From: Synechococcus sp. CCY 9618
GTDB taxonomy: Bacteria > Cyanobacteriota > Cyanobacteriia > PCC-6307 > Cyanobiaceae
Direction of reading: 5' to 3'
Assembly (NCBI RefSeq): GCF_019038415.1
Contig: NZ_JAFKRG010000031.1
Location: 1 to 64,000 of the forward strand
Length of the DNA stretch: 64,000 nt
The notes below the pieces were generated by a model. It worked only from the letters and a program-made list of their open reading frames with translations, was not told the origin of the DNA and searched no databases. This document shows positions 57,051 to 64,000 of the stretch, one piece after another. A program made the translations under genes and the position numbers. How positions within the stretch are numbered: position 1 is the stretch's first letter; the number at the start of each line of letters is the position of its first letter.

Positions 57051-58514
57051 ATGGGTTTTGCAACGACATCAGCGCAAGCGGGCCTCGGGGCGGACCCGGC
57101 GCCTCCCGCCTGGGTGGCTGAGGCCGTGGTGTATCAGATCTTTCCGGATCGCTTCCGCCGCAGCGGCCGTGTCGAGGCCCAGCAGGGACTGACGCTGATG
57201 GCCTGGGGCAGCAATCCGCAGGACCAGGGCTTCCAGGGTGGGGATCTGTATGGGGTGATCGAGGCCCTCGACCATCTCCAGGACCTGGGGATCACCTGTC
57301 TTTCACTGAATCCGGTGTTCGCTTCAGCGGCCAATCACCGCTACCACGCCTACGACTATCTGCAGGTGGATCCGCTGCTGGGAGGCCGTGCCGCCCTGGA
57401 GGCCCTGATCGAGGCCGTGCACGCGCGCGGCATGCGGCTGGTGCTCGACGGCGTGTTCAACCATTGCGGCCGTGGCTTCTGGGCCTTTCACCACCTGCTC
57501 GAGAACGGCGAGCGCTCGCCCTACCGCGACTGGTTCCACGTGGAGCGGTGGCCGCTGCGGGCCTACCCCGGCCCCGGGGAGAGCTGCGGCTACACCTGCT
57601 GGTGGAACGACCCGGCGCTGCCGAAGTTTCGCCACGATCACCCACCGGTGCGGCGCCATCTGCTGGAGGTGGCGCGCCACTGGATCGCCGCCGGCATCGA
57701 TGGCTGGCGGCTGGACGTGCCCGATGAGGTGCCGGCCGACTTCTGGCAGGAGTTCCGACGGGCGGTGCGCAGCGCAAACCCCGAGGCCTGGATCGTCGGA
57801 GAGATCTGGGGCGACGGCCGGCCGTGGCTGGCCGGCGACAGGTTCGACGGGGTGATGAACTACCCGATGACCTGGACCATCCTGGGCTACTTCGGCGCCG
57901 CCTCGGTGCCACGGAATCTGAAACTTGCCCCCTTGCCCGAGCCCCCTTACCAGCCCCTCGACCGCGCCGGCTTTCAGCAACGGGTGGTGCAGCTGCTGGG
58001 CCGTTATCCCGACGCGGTGAACCGCGGCCAGCTCAACCTGCTCGACAGCCACGACGCACCCAGGGCGCTGCATGTGCTCGACGGCGACCGGGAGGCCCTG
58101 CGCCTCAGCCTGCTGTTTCTGTTCCTGCTGCCCGGGGCTCCCTGCATTTACTACGGCACGGAGACGGGTCTGGCCGGCGGACCGGAGCCGGGCTGTCGTG
58201 AGGCGTTCCCCTGGGATCGGCCCCGTGACGCTCTCTGCGGCTGGCTGCAGGAGCTTGCGGCCCTGCGGCGCCGCCTTCCGGCCCTGCGCTCGGCCCCGAT
58301 CACCTTCCTGGACAGCCCCCATGAGGATCTGCTGCTGCTGAGCCGCGGCGGCGGCGCCGAGCGGGTGTGGGTGGCCATCAATCGGGGTGATGGGCTTCTG
58401 CCGCTGCCAGCGGCCTTCCGGGGCGAAAGGCTCTGGACGAGCCTGGCCCCGGAGTCCGCCGCAGACGGGCTGCCGGGACGGGCGGCGGCCCTGCTCGCCG
58501 CCCCCGAAGCCTGA
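57051..58514 (+). CDS. GH13 alpha-amylase family hydrolase, cyclomaltodextrinase/neopullulanase-like
   Basis: 487 residues. VYQIFPDRFRRSGRVEA (~25), RLVLDGVFNHCGRGFWAF (~130), AGIDGWRLDVPDEVPADFW (~215, nucleophile Asp), AWIVGEIWGDGRPW (~245, acid/base Glu) and LNLLDSHDAPRAL (~328, third Asp) form a complete active site. The layout resembles neopullulanase-type enzymes that split maltodextrins or cyclodextrins. No N-terminal carbohydrate module is present, and length is ordinary. Its end overlaps the phosphatase start (TGATG). In the GG locus it could be the GG hydrolase; substrate unproven. Confidence 0.83.
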   Translation: MGFATTSAQAGLGADPAPPAWVAEAVVYQIFPDRFRRSGRVEAQQGLTLMAWGSNPQDQGFQGGDLYGVIEALDHLQDLGITCLSLNPVFASAANHRYHAYDYLQVDPLLGGRAALEALIEAVHARGMRLVLDGVFNHCGRGFWAFHHLLENGERSPYRDWFHVERWPLRAYPGPGESCGYTCWWNDPALPKFRHDHPPVRRHLLEVARHWIAAGIDGWRLDVPDEVPADFWQEFRRAVRSANPEAWIVGEIWGDGRPWLAGDRFDGVMNYPMTWTILGYFGAASVPRNLKLAPLPEPPYQPLDRAGFQQRVVQLLGRYPDAVNRGQLNLLDSHDAPRALHVLDGDREALRLSLLFLFLLPGAPCIYYGTETGLAGGPEPGCREAFPWDRPRDALCGWLQELAALRRRLPALRSAPITFLDSPHEDLLLLSRGGGAERVWVAINRGDGLLPLPAAFRGERLWTSLAPESAADGLPGRAAALLAAPEA

Positions 58515-59740
58515 TGGACCGCCCGATGCGCAGCGTGCCGTTCACGGCCGATGGGCTGCTGGAGGATCTCAGCGGCAGCGAGGACCTCCTGATCGTGCAG
58601 GACCTCGATGGTGTGTGCATGGAGCTGGTGCACGACCCGCGCCGGCGGCGGCTGGATCCGGCCTATGTGCTGGCCGCCCGGCGGCTGGAGGGGCACTTCG
58701 CGGTTCTCACCAACGGCGAGCACGAGGGAAGCCGTGGTGTGAACAGGCTGGTGGAGAAGGCCCTGGCGGGTCGGGCGGATCCCGCCCGCGAGGGGCTCTA
58801 CCTGCCCGGCCTGGCGGCCGGCGGCGTGCAGCTGCAGGATCGCTACGGGACGGTGAGCCACCCCGGCGTCAGCCCGGCCGAGCTGGCGTTCCTGGCCGCC
58901 GTGCCACCGAGGCTGGCGGGCCAGCTGCGGCTCCATGCCCCGGTGCTTCTGCCCACCCTCACGGCCGAGGAGCGGCAGCCGCTGCTGGAGGCGGCGGTGC
59001 TCGACAACCCTCTCTCCCCCAGCCTCAACCTCAACCCGCTGCTGCAGGCGATGGCGGGCGATGTCGGCCGCCAGCAGGATCTGCAGGTCCTGGCCCTGGG
59101 GCTGATGCAGGACCTGCTGGGCGAGGCGGCCGCGGCTGGACTGCAGGAGTCGTTCTTCCTGCATCTGGCGCCCAACCTCGGCCGTCTTGACGGCCGGGAA
59201 CGGTTGAAACCCGCCGAAGCGGGCGCCACGGGCACCACCGATGTTCAGCTGATGCTGCGCGGCTCCCTCAAGGAGGTGGGCCTGCTGGTGCTGATCAACC
59301 AGGCGATCGCCCGCCGCAGCGGCAGCCCCCCCCTGGGGGAGAGTTTCAATGTGCGCACCGCTCCGCACGACCATCCGAGCCTGCTGGCACTGGCCCGCAG
59401 CGCCATCGATCCGGCCCTGATGCCCAGGCTGGTCGGGGTGGGCGACACGATCACCTCCGTGCCGGAGCCCGGGGGGGGCGGCTGGATGAGGGGCGGCAGC
59501 GACCGGGGCTTCCTCACCCTGCTGCAGGAGCTGGGGGAGGTGTTCGGCACCGCCAACCGGGTGGTGCTGGTGGACAGCAGCGGCGGCGAGGTGGACCGGC
59601 CGTCCCTGGCCGATGGCACGTTCGAGGGCCTCTCCGATCCGGAGGATCCCCTCCGCATCGACGCCACCCTGCCCGGCGGCCCACAGGCGTACATCCGCTT
59701 CTTCCGGGACCTGGCGGAAGGCCATGGCCGCGATGGGTAG
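58514..59740 (+). CDS. stpA: Glucosylglycerol 3-phosphatase (StpA)
   Basis: 408 residues; HAD-fold phosphatase that removes phosphate from GG-phosphate, the second step of GG synthesis (also called ggpP). The nucleophile motif is LLIVQDLDGVCMELVHDPR (~residue 25-43). LTNGEHEGSRGVNRLVEKAL (~67), LNLNPLLQAMAGDVGRQQDL and GVGDTITSVPEPGGGGW (~316) match the family. Translationally coupled to the GH13 gene upstream. It lies ~10 kb from ggpS with glpK-glpD between them on the other strand. Confidence 0.9.
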   Translation: MDRPMRSVPFTADGLLEDLSGSEDLLIVQDLDGVCMELVHDPRRRRLDPAYVLAARRLEGHFAVLTNGEHEGSRGVNRLVEKALAGRADPAREGLYLPGLAAGGVQLQDRYGTVSHPGVSPAELAFLAAVPPRLAGQLRLHAPVLLPTLTAEERQPLLEAAVLDNPLSPSLNLNPLLQAMAGDVGRQQDLQVLALGLMQDLLGEAAAAGLQESFFLHLAPNLGRLDGRERLKPAEAGATGTTDVQLMLRGSLKEVGLLVLINQAIARRSGSPPLGESFNVRTAPHDHPSLLALARSAIDPALMPRLVGVGDTITSVPEPGGGGWMRGGSDRGFLTLLQELGEVFGTANRVVLVDSSGGEVDRPSLADGTFEGLSDPEDPLRIDATLPGGPQAYIRFFRDLAEGHGRDG

Positions 59741-60608
59741 GGCCCCATCGGAGGCCATCAAGTCCATGTCCCATGCCACGGAGGCTGGGCACGCCGCTTC
59801 ACGATCATGGCCAGGTACGAATCCGCGCCGGGAAGGGAAAGCGCAGGGCCGAGCACCGTGCACGTGCCCCAGGCGCCCACCATCCTGCGGGTTGTTCGCC
59901 ACCGGATGGCCGTCGACCACCTGGGGTCGGTGATTGAGCGCGTCACCCCCACCGACTTCTCCACCGATGGGATCGGGATCGTCCGCTCGGGCTGCTGGCT
60001 GCTGCAGAACCCGCTGTTCTCCGGGCTGGCCGGGTTGAAGGCCCACCCGCCGCCGAAGAAGATCGCGATCGCGGTGGGGGGCAGCTTGGACGAAGAGGCC
60101 TTCGACCCCAGCGGTGGCTGCCTGGCGTCGGAGGAAGCCTGCCCGTCAGCGCCCGTGCGAGAGAAAGGTGTTGAAGGATCTCCCACCCAGCTGGCTCCGG
60201 TACCCCAGGGTGTTCTCGTCGGAGAGACTCACCGCGGCGCCGGGCCGATCGGCAACCTTGAGGCACTGCTGGAACTGCGGGGGGCTGCAGCAGTGCACAT
60301 TGAGCTGGTTGCAGCCCGCCGTGGGAACCAGACTGGCCTGGAACGGCTGGATCGCTGGCCAGCCCATTGGACAGGCTGGGTTGGCTGCTGCTGCCCGAAA
60401 CCTGTGGCCTGGAGGTGTGGCACGCCAGCGGCGCACCGCAACGACTGGGGCTGCAGCTGGATCTGGTGGAGCTCCGGGACGACTGAGGCCTGAGAAATCT
60501 CCGTGCCCATGCAACGGCACCGGCGTGACACCCATGGCGACAGGCTCGCCAGGATGATGACCTCAGCGTCAGGGCCATGCCCAGGCAGATCAACATCCCG
60601 GGAGACCA
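59741..60608. other. Decayed 0.9-kb region between stpA and selO
   Basis: No intact gene. Fragments that look coded occur on both strands, none with a whole family pattern except the Uma2-like piece at 60352-60486. One plus-strand frame (59807-60493) reads naturally for its first 90 codons (VTPTDFSTDGIGIVRSGCW), then loses quality. On the minus strand 60146-60330 ends ENTLGYRSQLGGRSFNTF with a stop. High GC makes such readings uncertain. Confidence 0.4.
60352..60486 (+). pseudogene. C-terminal remnant of an Uma2-family nuclease-like protein
   Basis: This frame reads LGWLLLPETCGLEVWHA, then GAPQRLGLQLDLVELRDD and a stop. That matches the C-terminal end of Uma2 (PD-(D/E)XK-like) proteins, which are very common in cyanobacteria: a strand LGWLI-P-, a WRxG- or VEVW-type strand, and a closing LDLxEI helix. 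No catalytic core or N-terminus is present in frame, so only about 45 codons remain. Confidence 0.4.
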
Positions 60609-62306
60609 GTGACGACAACCGTGCCGACAACAGCGCCGATCACAGCATTCGCGGAGTTTGCACAACGGGCCGACTATTCGCTGATGGACGCGCTGCAGGC
60701 GGATCCCCAGGCCACCGGAGATGGCCATGATCACCAGCCCCGCCAGGTGTTCTCCGGCCATTACGTGCCGGTGACGCCCACCCCGATTCCAGCGCCTGAA
60801 TACGTTGCGCACAGCAGAACCCTCTTCCACGAGCTGGGCCTGAGCGATGCGCTGGCCCACGACGACCACTTCCGCCGTCTGTTTTCCGGTGACATCAGCG
60901 CGGCGCGCGAGCCGATGCGGCCGGTGGGCTGGGCCACCGGGTATGCCCTCTCGATCTACGGCACCGAATACATCCGCCAGTGCCCGTTCGGCACCGGTAA
61001 CGGCTACGGCGATGGCCGGGCCATTTCCGTGTTCGAAGGCGTCTTCAACGGCCGGCGCTGGGAGATGCAACTCAAAGGCGGTGGCCCGACGCCCTACGGC
61101 CGCGGCGCCGATGGCCGCGCCGTGCTGCGCTCCAGCGTGCGCGAGTTTCTGGCGCAGGAGTTCATGCACGCGCTGGGGGTTCCCACCTCACGCTCCCTGA
61201 CGCTCTATGTGTCGCGATCGGAAACCGTGCGCCGGCCCTGGTACTCGCCCAACTCCCGCTCGTTCGATCCCGACATCCTGGTGGACAATCCGGCGGCGAT
61301 CACCACCCGGGTGGCGCCCTCGTTTCTGCGGGTGGGCCAGCTGGAGCTGTTCGCCCGTCGCGCCCGCAGCGATGCCCATCCGGAGGCGCTCAAGGAGCTG
61401 CAGATGATCACGGCGCACCTGATCGAGCGCAACTACCGCCAGGAGATTGAACCGGGTCTGGAGTTCAGCGATCAGGTGGTGGCGCTGGCGGGCCTGTTTC
61501 GCACGCGGCTGATCTCCCTGGTGGCGAACTGGATGCGGGTGGGCTACTGCCAGGGCAATTTCAACAGCGACAACTGTGCGGCCGGTGGCTACACCCTCGA
61601 CTACGGCCCCTTCGGCTTCTGCGAACTGTTCGATCCCCGCTTCCAGCCCTGGACCGGCGGCGGCGAGCATTTCTCCTTCTTCAACCAACCGGTGGCCGCT
61701 GAGGCCAACTACCAGATGTTCTGGTCGGCCATCCGGCCGCTGCTCGAGGGCAACACTGAGGCGCTGGCAAGGCTGGATCAGATCCGCGACGGCTTCGCCG
61801 ACGCGATGGGCCAGGAGCTGGAGGCCATGTGGGCCAGCAAGCTCGGCCTGATCCGCCACGACGCCGAGCTGGTCCAGGAACTGCTGCAGCTGATGGTGAG
61901 CTCCAAGGTGGACTACACGATCTTCTTCCGCAGGCTGTCTGACATCCCCGAGCACGTTTCGGCCCTGCAGGAGAGCTTCTACGTGCCCTGCTCAGAGGAG
62001 CTCGGTGCCCAATGGACGAGCTGGCTGCAACGCTGGCGGCATCAGATCACCAGCAGCGGCGACCCCCACGAAACAGCCGCAGCGATGCATCGCGTCAACC
62101 CGACCGTCACCTGGCGTGAATGGCTGATCGCCCCGGCCTATGAACAGGCGGCGCAAGGTGATTACAGCCTGGTCAGGGAGCTGCAGGAGGTGTTCAGCCA
62201 TCCCTACGACGCGCTGCCTCCGGCGCTGGAGGCGACGTATGACCGTCTGAAGCCCAGGGAGTTCTTCAATGCCGGAGGCGTGTCCCACTACAGCTGTTCG
62301 TCGTGA
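60609..62306 (+). CDS. selO: SelO-type protein AMPylase
   Basis: 565 residues from a GTG. Pseudokinase-fold enzyme that transfers AMP to proteins, first described in E. coli (YdiU). [19 protein letters not shown] (~46), [20 protein letters not shown] (~155), [20 protein letters not shown] and [20 protein letters not shown] (~317) with FGFCELFD are hallmarks; the metal-binding Asn/Asp pair is present. The C-terminus HYSCSS has a Cys at the place where animal SelO has selenocysteine. Nothing in the immediate surroundings suggests regulation. Confidence 0.92.
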   Translation: MTTTVPTTAPITAFAEFAQRADYSLMDALQADPQATGDGHDHQPRQVFSGHYVPVTPTPIPAPEYVAHSRTLFHELGLSDALAHDDHFRRLFSGDISAAREPMRPVGWATGYALSIYGTEYIRQCPFGTGNGYGDGRAISVFEGVFNGRRWEMQLKGGGPTPYGRGADGRAVLRSSVREFLAQEFMHALGVPTSRSLTLYVSRSETVRRPWYSPNSRSFDPDILVDNPAAITTRVAPSFLRVGQLELFARRARSDAHPEALKELQMITAHLIERNYRQEIEPGLEFSDQVVALAGLFRTRLISLVANWMRVGYCQGNFNSDNCAAGGYTLDYGPFGFCELFDPRFQPWTGGGEHFSFFNQPVAAEANYQMFWSAIRPLLEGNTEALARLDQIRDGFADAMGQELEAMWASKLGLIRHDAELVQELLQLMVSSKVDYTIFFRRLSDIPEHVSALQESFYVPCSEELGAQWTSWLQRWRHQITSSGDPHETAAAMHRVNPTVTWREWLIAPAYEQAAQGDYSLVRELQEVFSHPYDALPPALEATYDRLKPREFFNAGGVSHYSCSS

Positions 62307-62313
62307 AGGGCGC

Positions 62314-62706
62314 TCAGGGCAGCACCCTCTCGGCCAGCTGCTGCAAGCGACGATCCATGCTGATCAAGGTGGCTGCTTCCCGCCGGGCCAGCGCCAGATA
62401 GAGGCAGTCGTAAACGGGGTGATCGTGATGGCAGGCCAGGGCAAGGGCCTCGGCCTGCAGGTGGCGATCGGCTTCCACCCGATCCACCAGATCGCGGGCA
62501 TCGGCCAGCAGCTGCTGGGGATCGAGACCAGCCAGGTGATCGGCCCGCTGCAGTTTCCAGAGGATGTTGGCCACCTCGCTGAGCATCAGCTCCGGGGCCA
62601 TCACCAGCGCCGCCTCGCGGATCTGCTCGGCCACCGCAGCTGCACCGGGATCCCCAAGGATCAGCCGCACGGCAGCCGAGGCATCGAGAACGCAGGCGAG
62701 GGCCAT
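62314..62706 (-). CDS. PIN-domain toxin, VapC family
   Basis: 130 residues. The four PIN acidic residues are in place: D8 in CVLDASAAVRLIL, E43 or nearby in LSEVANILWK, D98 in VYDCLYLALARR, and D117 in SMDRRLQQLA. PIN toxins cleave RNA, often tRNA or rRNA. It starts one base inside its antitoxin's stop (TGATG), a standard type II arrangement, and ends 7 bases from selO's stop (convergent). Confidence 0.88.
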   Translation of the reverse strand: MALACVLDASAAVRLILGDPGAAAVAEQIREAALVMAPELMLSEVANILWKLQRADHLAGLDPQQLLADARDLVDRVEADRHLQAEALALACHHDHPVYDCLYLALARREAATLISMDRRLQQLAERVLP

Positions 62707-62951
62707 CAGCGCTCGCGGTCGGCGCGGATCAGCGCTTCCGGCGTCTGATCTCCGGCCAGCACGGTGGCCAGGGGTCCGCGGCGGGCGATGCGGTCGAGCA
62801 CCAGGCGGCGACGCTCGCGCGCATCCTCGCCGGCGATGGCCTCGAGATCCACCAGCGCCTGCTGGCTGAGGCTGCGCTTGTGCGCCTGGGCGCGGTGCTG
62901 CAGCAACCGGTGCAGCGGTTCAGGCAGGTCGCGGATCTGCAGGGATGGCAT
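62706..62951 (-). CDS. Ribbon-helix-helix antitoxin, FitA-like
   Basis: 81 residues. The N-terminal strand MPSLQIRDLPEPLHRLLQHR and KRSLSQQALVDLEAIAG form an Arc/FitA-type ribbon-helix-helix DNA-binding domain; the C-terminal half would bind the PIN toxin. It precedes and overlaps the toxin. It would repress its own operon; the region above its ATG was not found to contain a clear operator. Confidence 0.85.
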   Translation of the reverse strand: MPSLQIRDLPEPLHRLLQHRAQAHKRSLSQQALVDLEAIAGEDARERRRLVLDRIARRGPLATVLAGDQTPEALIRADRER

Positions 62952-63193
62952 GGCTGCGCGAGTCGTGAAACCAAATTACTCGCGGCGCATGCGCTTTGCA
63001 TGCATCGCTCGATGCCTTCTGGCAAGGGGCTGCGTGGCGGAGCCACCAACCGATGCACGCGTACGCCTTGGTGACGCTGTCCTGCCTGCGCTGCTCTGGC
63101 TCTCCCAATGGACAGGGAGGGGCCGAGGGCCAGGTCGCGGTAGCGGCTGTAGCGGCCGTGCACGCTCAGGCTCAGGTTGGGCGAGGCAAGGCG

Positions 63194-63368
63194 TCAGAGG
63201 ATATCGATGAATGTTTCCGCGTCGACTCCCGCCTGGCGATGGAGAGGCACCACGTCGGTCCCATGGGCGTCGCCACGTTCAGGGTTGGGGGACTGGCTTC
63301 GCAGCACCACATGGCTGACATTCCGCCACGTCGACCTCGTCTTCCCGGTACAGGATCGCCGTGAGGCG
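63194..63368 (-). pseudogene. Deletion-fused remnant resembling a hicB-hicA module
   Basis: Minus strand. 63368-63321 reads RLTAILYREDEVDVAE, the start pattern of HicB antitoxins (LTAII-RE-DGYVA-). Next, in a different frame, 63319-63194 reads SHVVLRS, then VVPLHRQAGVDAETFIDIL and a stop, the HicA toxin's SHxxL strand and PxH plus the QAG-x-x-x-E-F C-terminus, but with about a dozen residues between them missing. It looks as if a deletion joined hicB's start to hicA's end. No functional protein is expected. Confidence 0.5.
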
Positions 63369-63433
63369 CTGGGGGGTGGCGGTCGGGACGCCGGGGCGAT
63401 CCAGACTGGATATCGATCAACTGCGGGGCTGTC

Positions 63434-63694
63434 ATGCGCGCCAAGTTGTTCCGCAACGGCCGCAGCCAGGCGGTGCGGCTACCGGCCGAGTTCCGCTTCG
63501 AGGGCACGGAGGTGGAGGTGCATCGCGATCCCGAGAGTGGCGCTGTGGTGCTCACACCGGTGCGGCCATCGGCCCGCGCCTTGCTGGATCAAAGGGATGC
63601 CCTGCTGCAGGAGCCTGGCTTCCAGGCCGAGCTGGACGCGTTGTTCGAGGGGTTGCGCGACACGCGCCTTGCGGAACCGGTGGAGTTCCCCTGA
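63434..63694 (+). CDS. vapB: AbrB/MazE-fold antitoxin, VapB family
   Basis: 86 residues. N-terminal swapped-hairpin DNA-binding domain MRAKLFRNGRSQAVRLPAEF, EVEVHRDPESGAVVL; the helical C-terminus (LLQEPGFQAELDALFEGLRD) should bind the toxin. Its stop overlaps the ATG of the next PIN gene (TGATG). Well conserved VapB pattern; the frame is intact. Confidence 0.88.
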   Translation: MRAKLFRNGRSQAVRLPAEFRFEGTEVEVHRDPESGAVVLTPVRPSARALLDQRDALLQEPGFQAELDALFEGLRDTRLAEPVEFP

Positions 63695-64000
63695 TGGCCG
63701 CGGCAAAGGGGAGGCTGATGCTCGACACCAACGCCGTGAACGCCTTTCTGAAAGGCCTGTCGCCGGGCCTGGATACCTGGGTGCGTGAGCAACGCTGTTG
63801 CCTGTCGTCGATCGTGGTGGCGGAGATCCGTTACGGCCTGGAGACGCTGCCGCCCACGTCGCGGTTGCAGGCGCTGGTGGAGAACACCCTCCAGACCCTG
63901 GAGATCCTGCCTGGTCAGAAGCCTGCGCCAGGGTGTACGGCCGGCTGCGGGCCGATCTCGAACGCAACGGGACGCCGTTGGCGGCGATGGATCTGCTGAT
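63694..64000 (+). pseudogene. vapC: VapC toxin with apparent one-base deletion, cut by window edge
   Basis: Starts MAAAKGRLMLDTNAVNAFLK with the PIN aspartate, SSIVVAEIRYGLETL with the glutamate. After LEILPG (codon starting 63910) the frame loses likeness. The +1 frame from 63912 instead reads WSEACARVYGRLRADLERNG and TPLAAMDLL, exactly the expected VapC continuation (YGxLRAxLExxG-P-x-DLLIAA). One missing base at 63910-63911 explains this. In the initial frame a stop occurs at 63997-63999. Either a natural frameshift, which would silence the toxin, or a sequencing error. Its end lies beyond the window. Confidence 0.75.

Noticed and set aside
58151-60046. A 631-codon minus-strand frame across the second GH13 gene, stpA and beyond
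   Set aside because: Covers two clear plus-strand genes; no domain and artefact composition.
59758-60186. A minus-strand frame after stpA with protein-like sequence (GGGWAFNPASPENSGF)
   Set aside because: Both strands look equally codable here; no homology could be recognised, so it stays within the decayed-region note.
60609-62306. Possible selenocysteine at the SelO C-terminus
   Set aside because: The relevant codon is a normal Cys codon (TGT) in HYSCSS, and the only TGA is the terminal one further on, so no recoding is needed.
62952-63193. A protein-like minus-strand stretch (SLSVHGRYSRYRDLALGP) next to the hic-like remnant
   Set aside because: Too short to assign, with no start or family; it may be more debris of the same patch.

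Overview
The window is a very GC-rich chromosomal segment of a unicellular picocyanobacterium of the Synechococcus/Cyanobium type. This rests on photosystem I genes (psaA, psaB, psaL, psaI), NDH-1 subunit ndhN, the circadian modulator ldpA, Ycf45-, DUF1815- and DUF2839-type proteins, and a glucosylglycerol (GG) compatible-solute locus. No phage, insertion sequence or CRISPR array was recognised. The assignment is from gene content only.

Layout. (1) 1-3 kb, minus strand: 5' part of a fused CbiG-CobJ cobalamin enzyme, preceded by a membrane-anchored hypothetical gene. (2) 3-9.1 kb: psaA-psaB with a long leader and a clean terminator, facing psaI-psaL, which ends at a second terminator. (3) 9.2-15.7 kb: cell-envelope genes (GT2 glycosyltransferase, NlpC/P60 peptidase, serine hydrolase, alanine racemase), a small membrane protein, tRNA-Ser(GCT), an HNH nuclease and prfA. 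(4) 15.7-31.3 kb, minus strand: one uninterrupted run from rplC to rpmE carrying secY, adk, rpoA and truA, closed by a strong intrinsic terminator at 15720-15752. (5) 31.7-44.7 kb: ndhN, a CPA1 antiporter, ldpA, a Ycf45/R3H ATPase, tRNA-Gln(TTG), a HAD hydrolase, recA with a LexA-type palindrome, small DUF genes, a degenerate DinG-like protein, tyrA, corA, and an ATP-grasp gene. (6) 44.7-46.7 kb: an unknown gene, then 1.1 kb with no intact gene but protein-like fragments. (7) 46.7-59.7 kb: the GG locus. It holds ggpS, an ABC importer (ggtB, ggtC, ggtD, ggtA) and a TreS-like GH13 gene, whose ends overlap one after another. These are followed by an opposing glpK-glpD pair, then a second GH13 gene and the GG-phosphate phosphatase. 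(8) 59.7-64 kb: 0.9 kb of decayed sequence, selO, and a cluster of toxin-antitoxin genes, some intact and some broken.

How the genes work together. The GG locus encodes a plausible closed cycle. GgpS joins ADP-glucose to glycerol-3-phosphate, the phosphatase releases GG, and the ABC importer recovers leaked GG. One of the GH13 enzymes could cleave GG or a related sugar, and GlpK/GlpD handle glycerol and glycerol-3-phosphate. The GH13 substrates are inferred.

The right end looks like a decaying accessory patch: an intact RHH/PIN pair, a deletion-fused remnant resembling hicB and hicA, and a vapBC pair whose toxin carries an apparent one-base deletion. The most surprising signals are this patch, the GG/TreS/glycerol cluster, the decayed DNA before ggpS, and several odd start sites. 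The Ycf45 gene has no canonical codon at its conserved N-terminus, and one divergent gene pair has ATGs only 3 bp apart.
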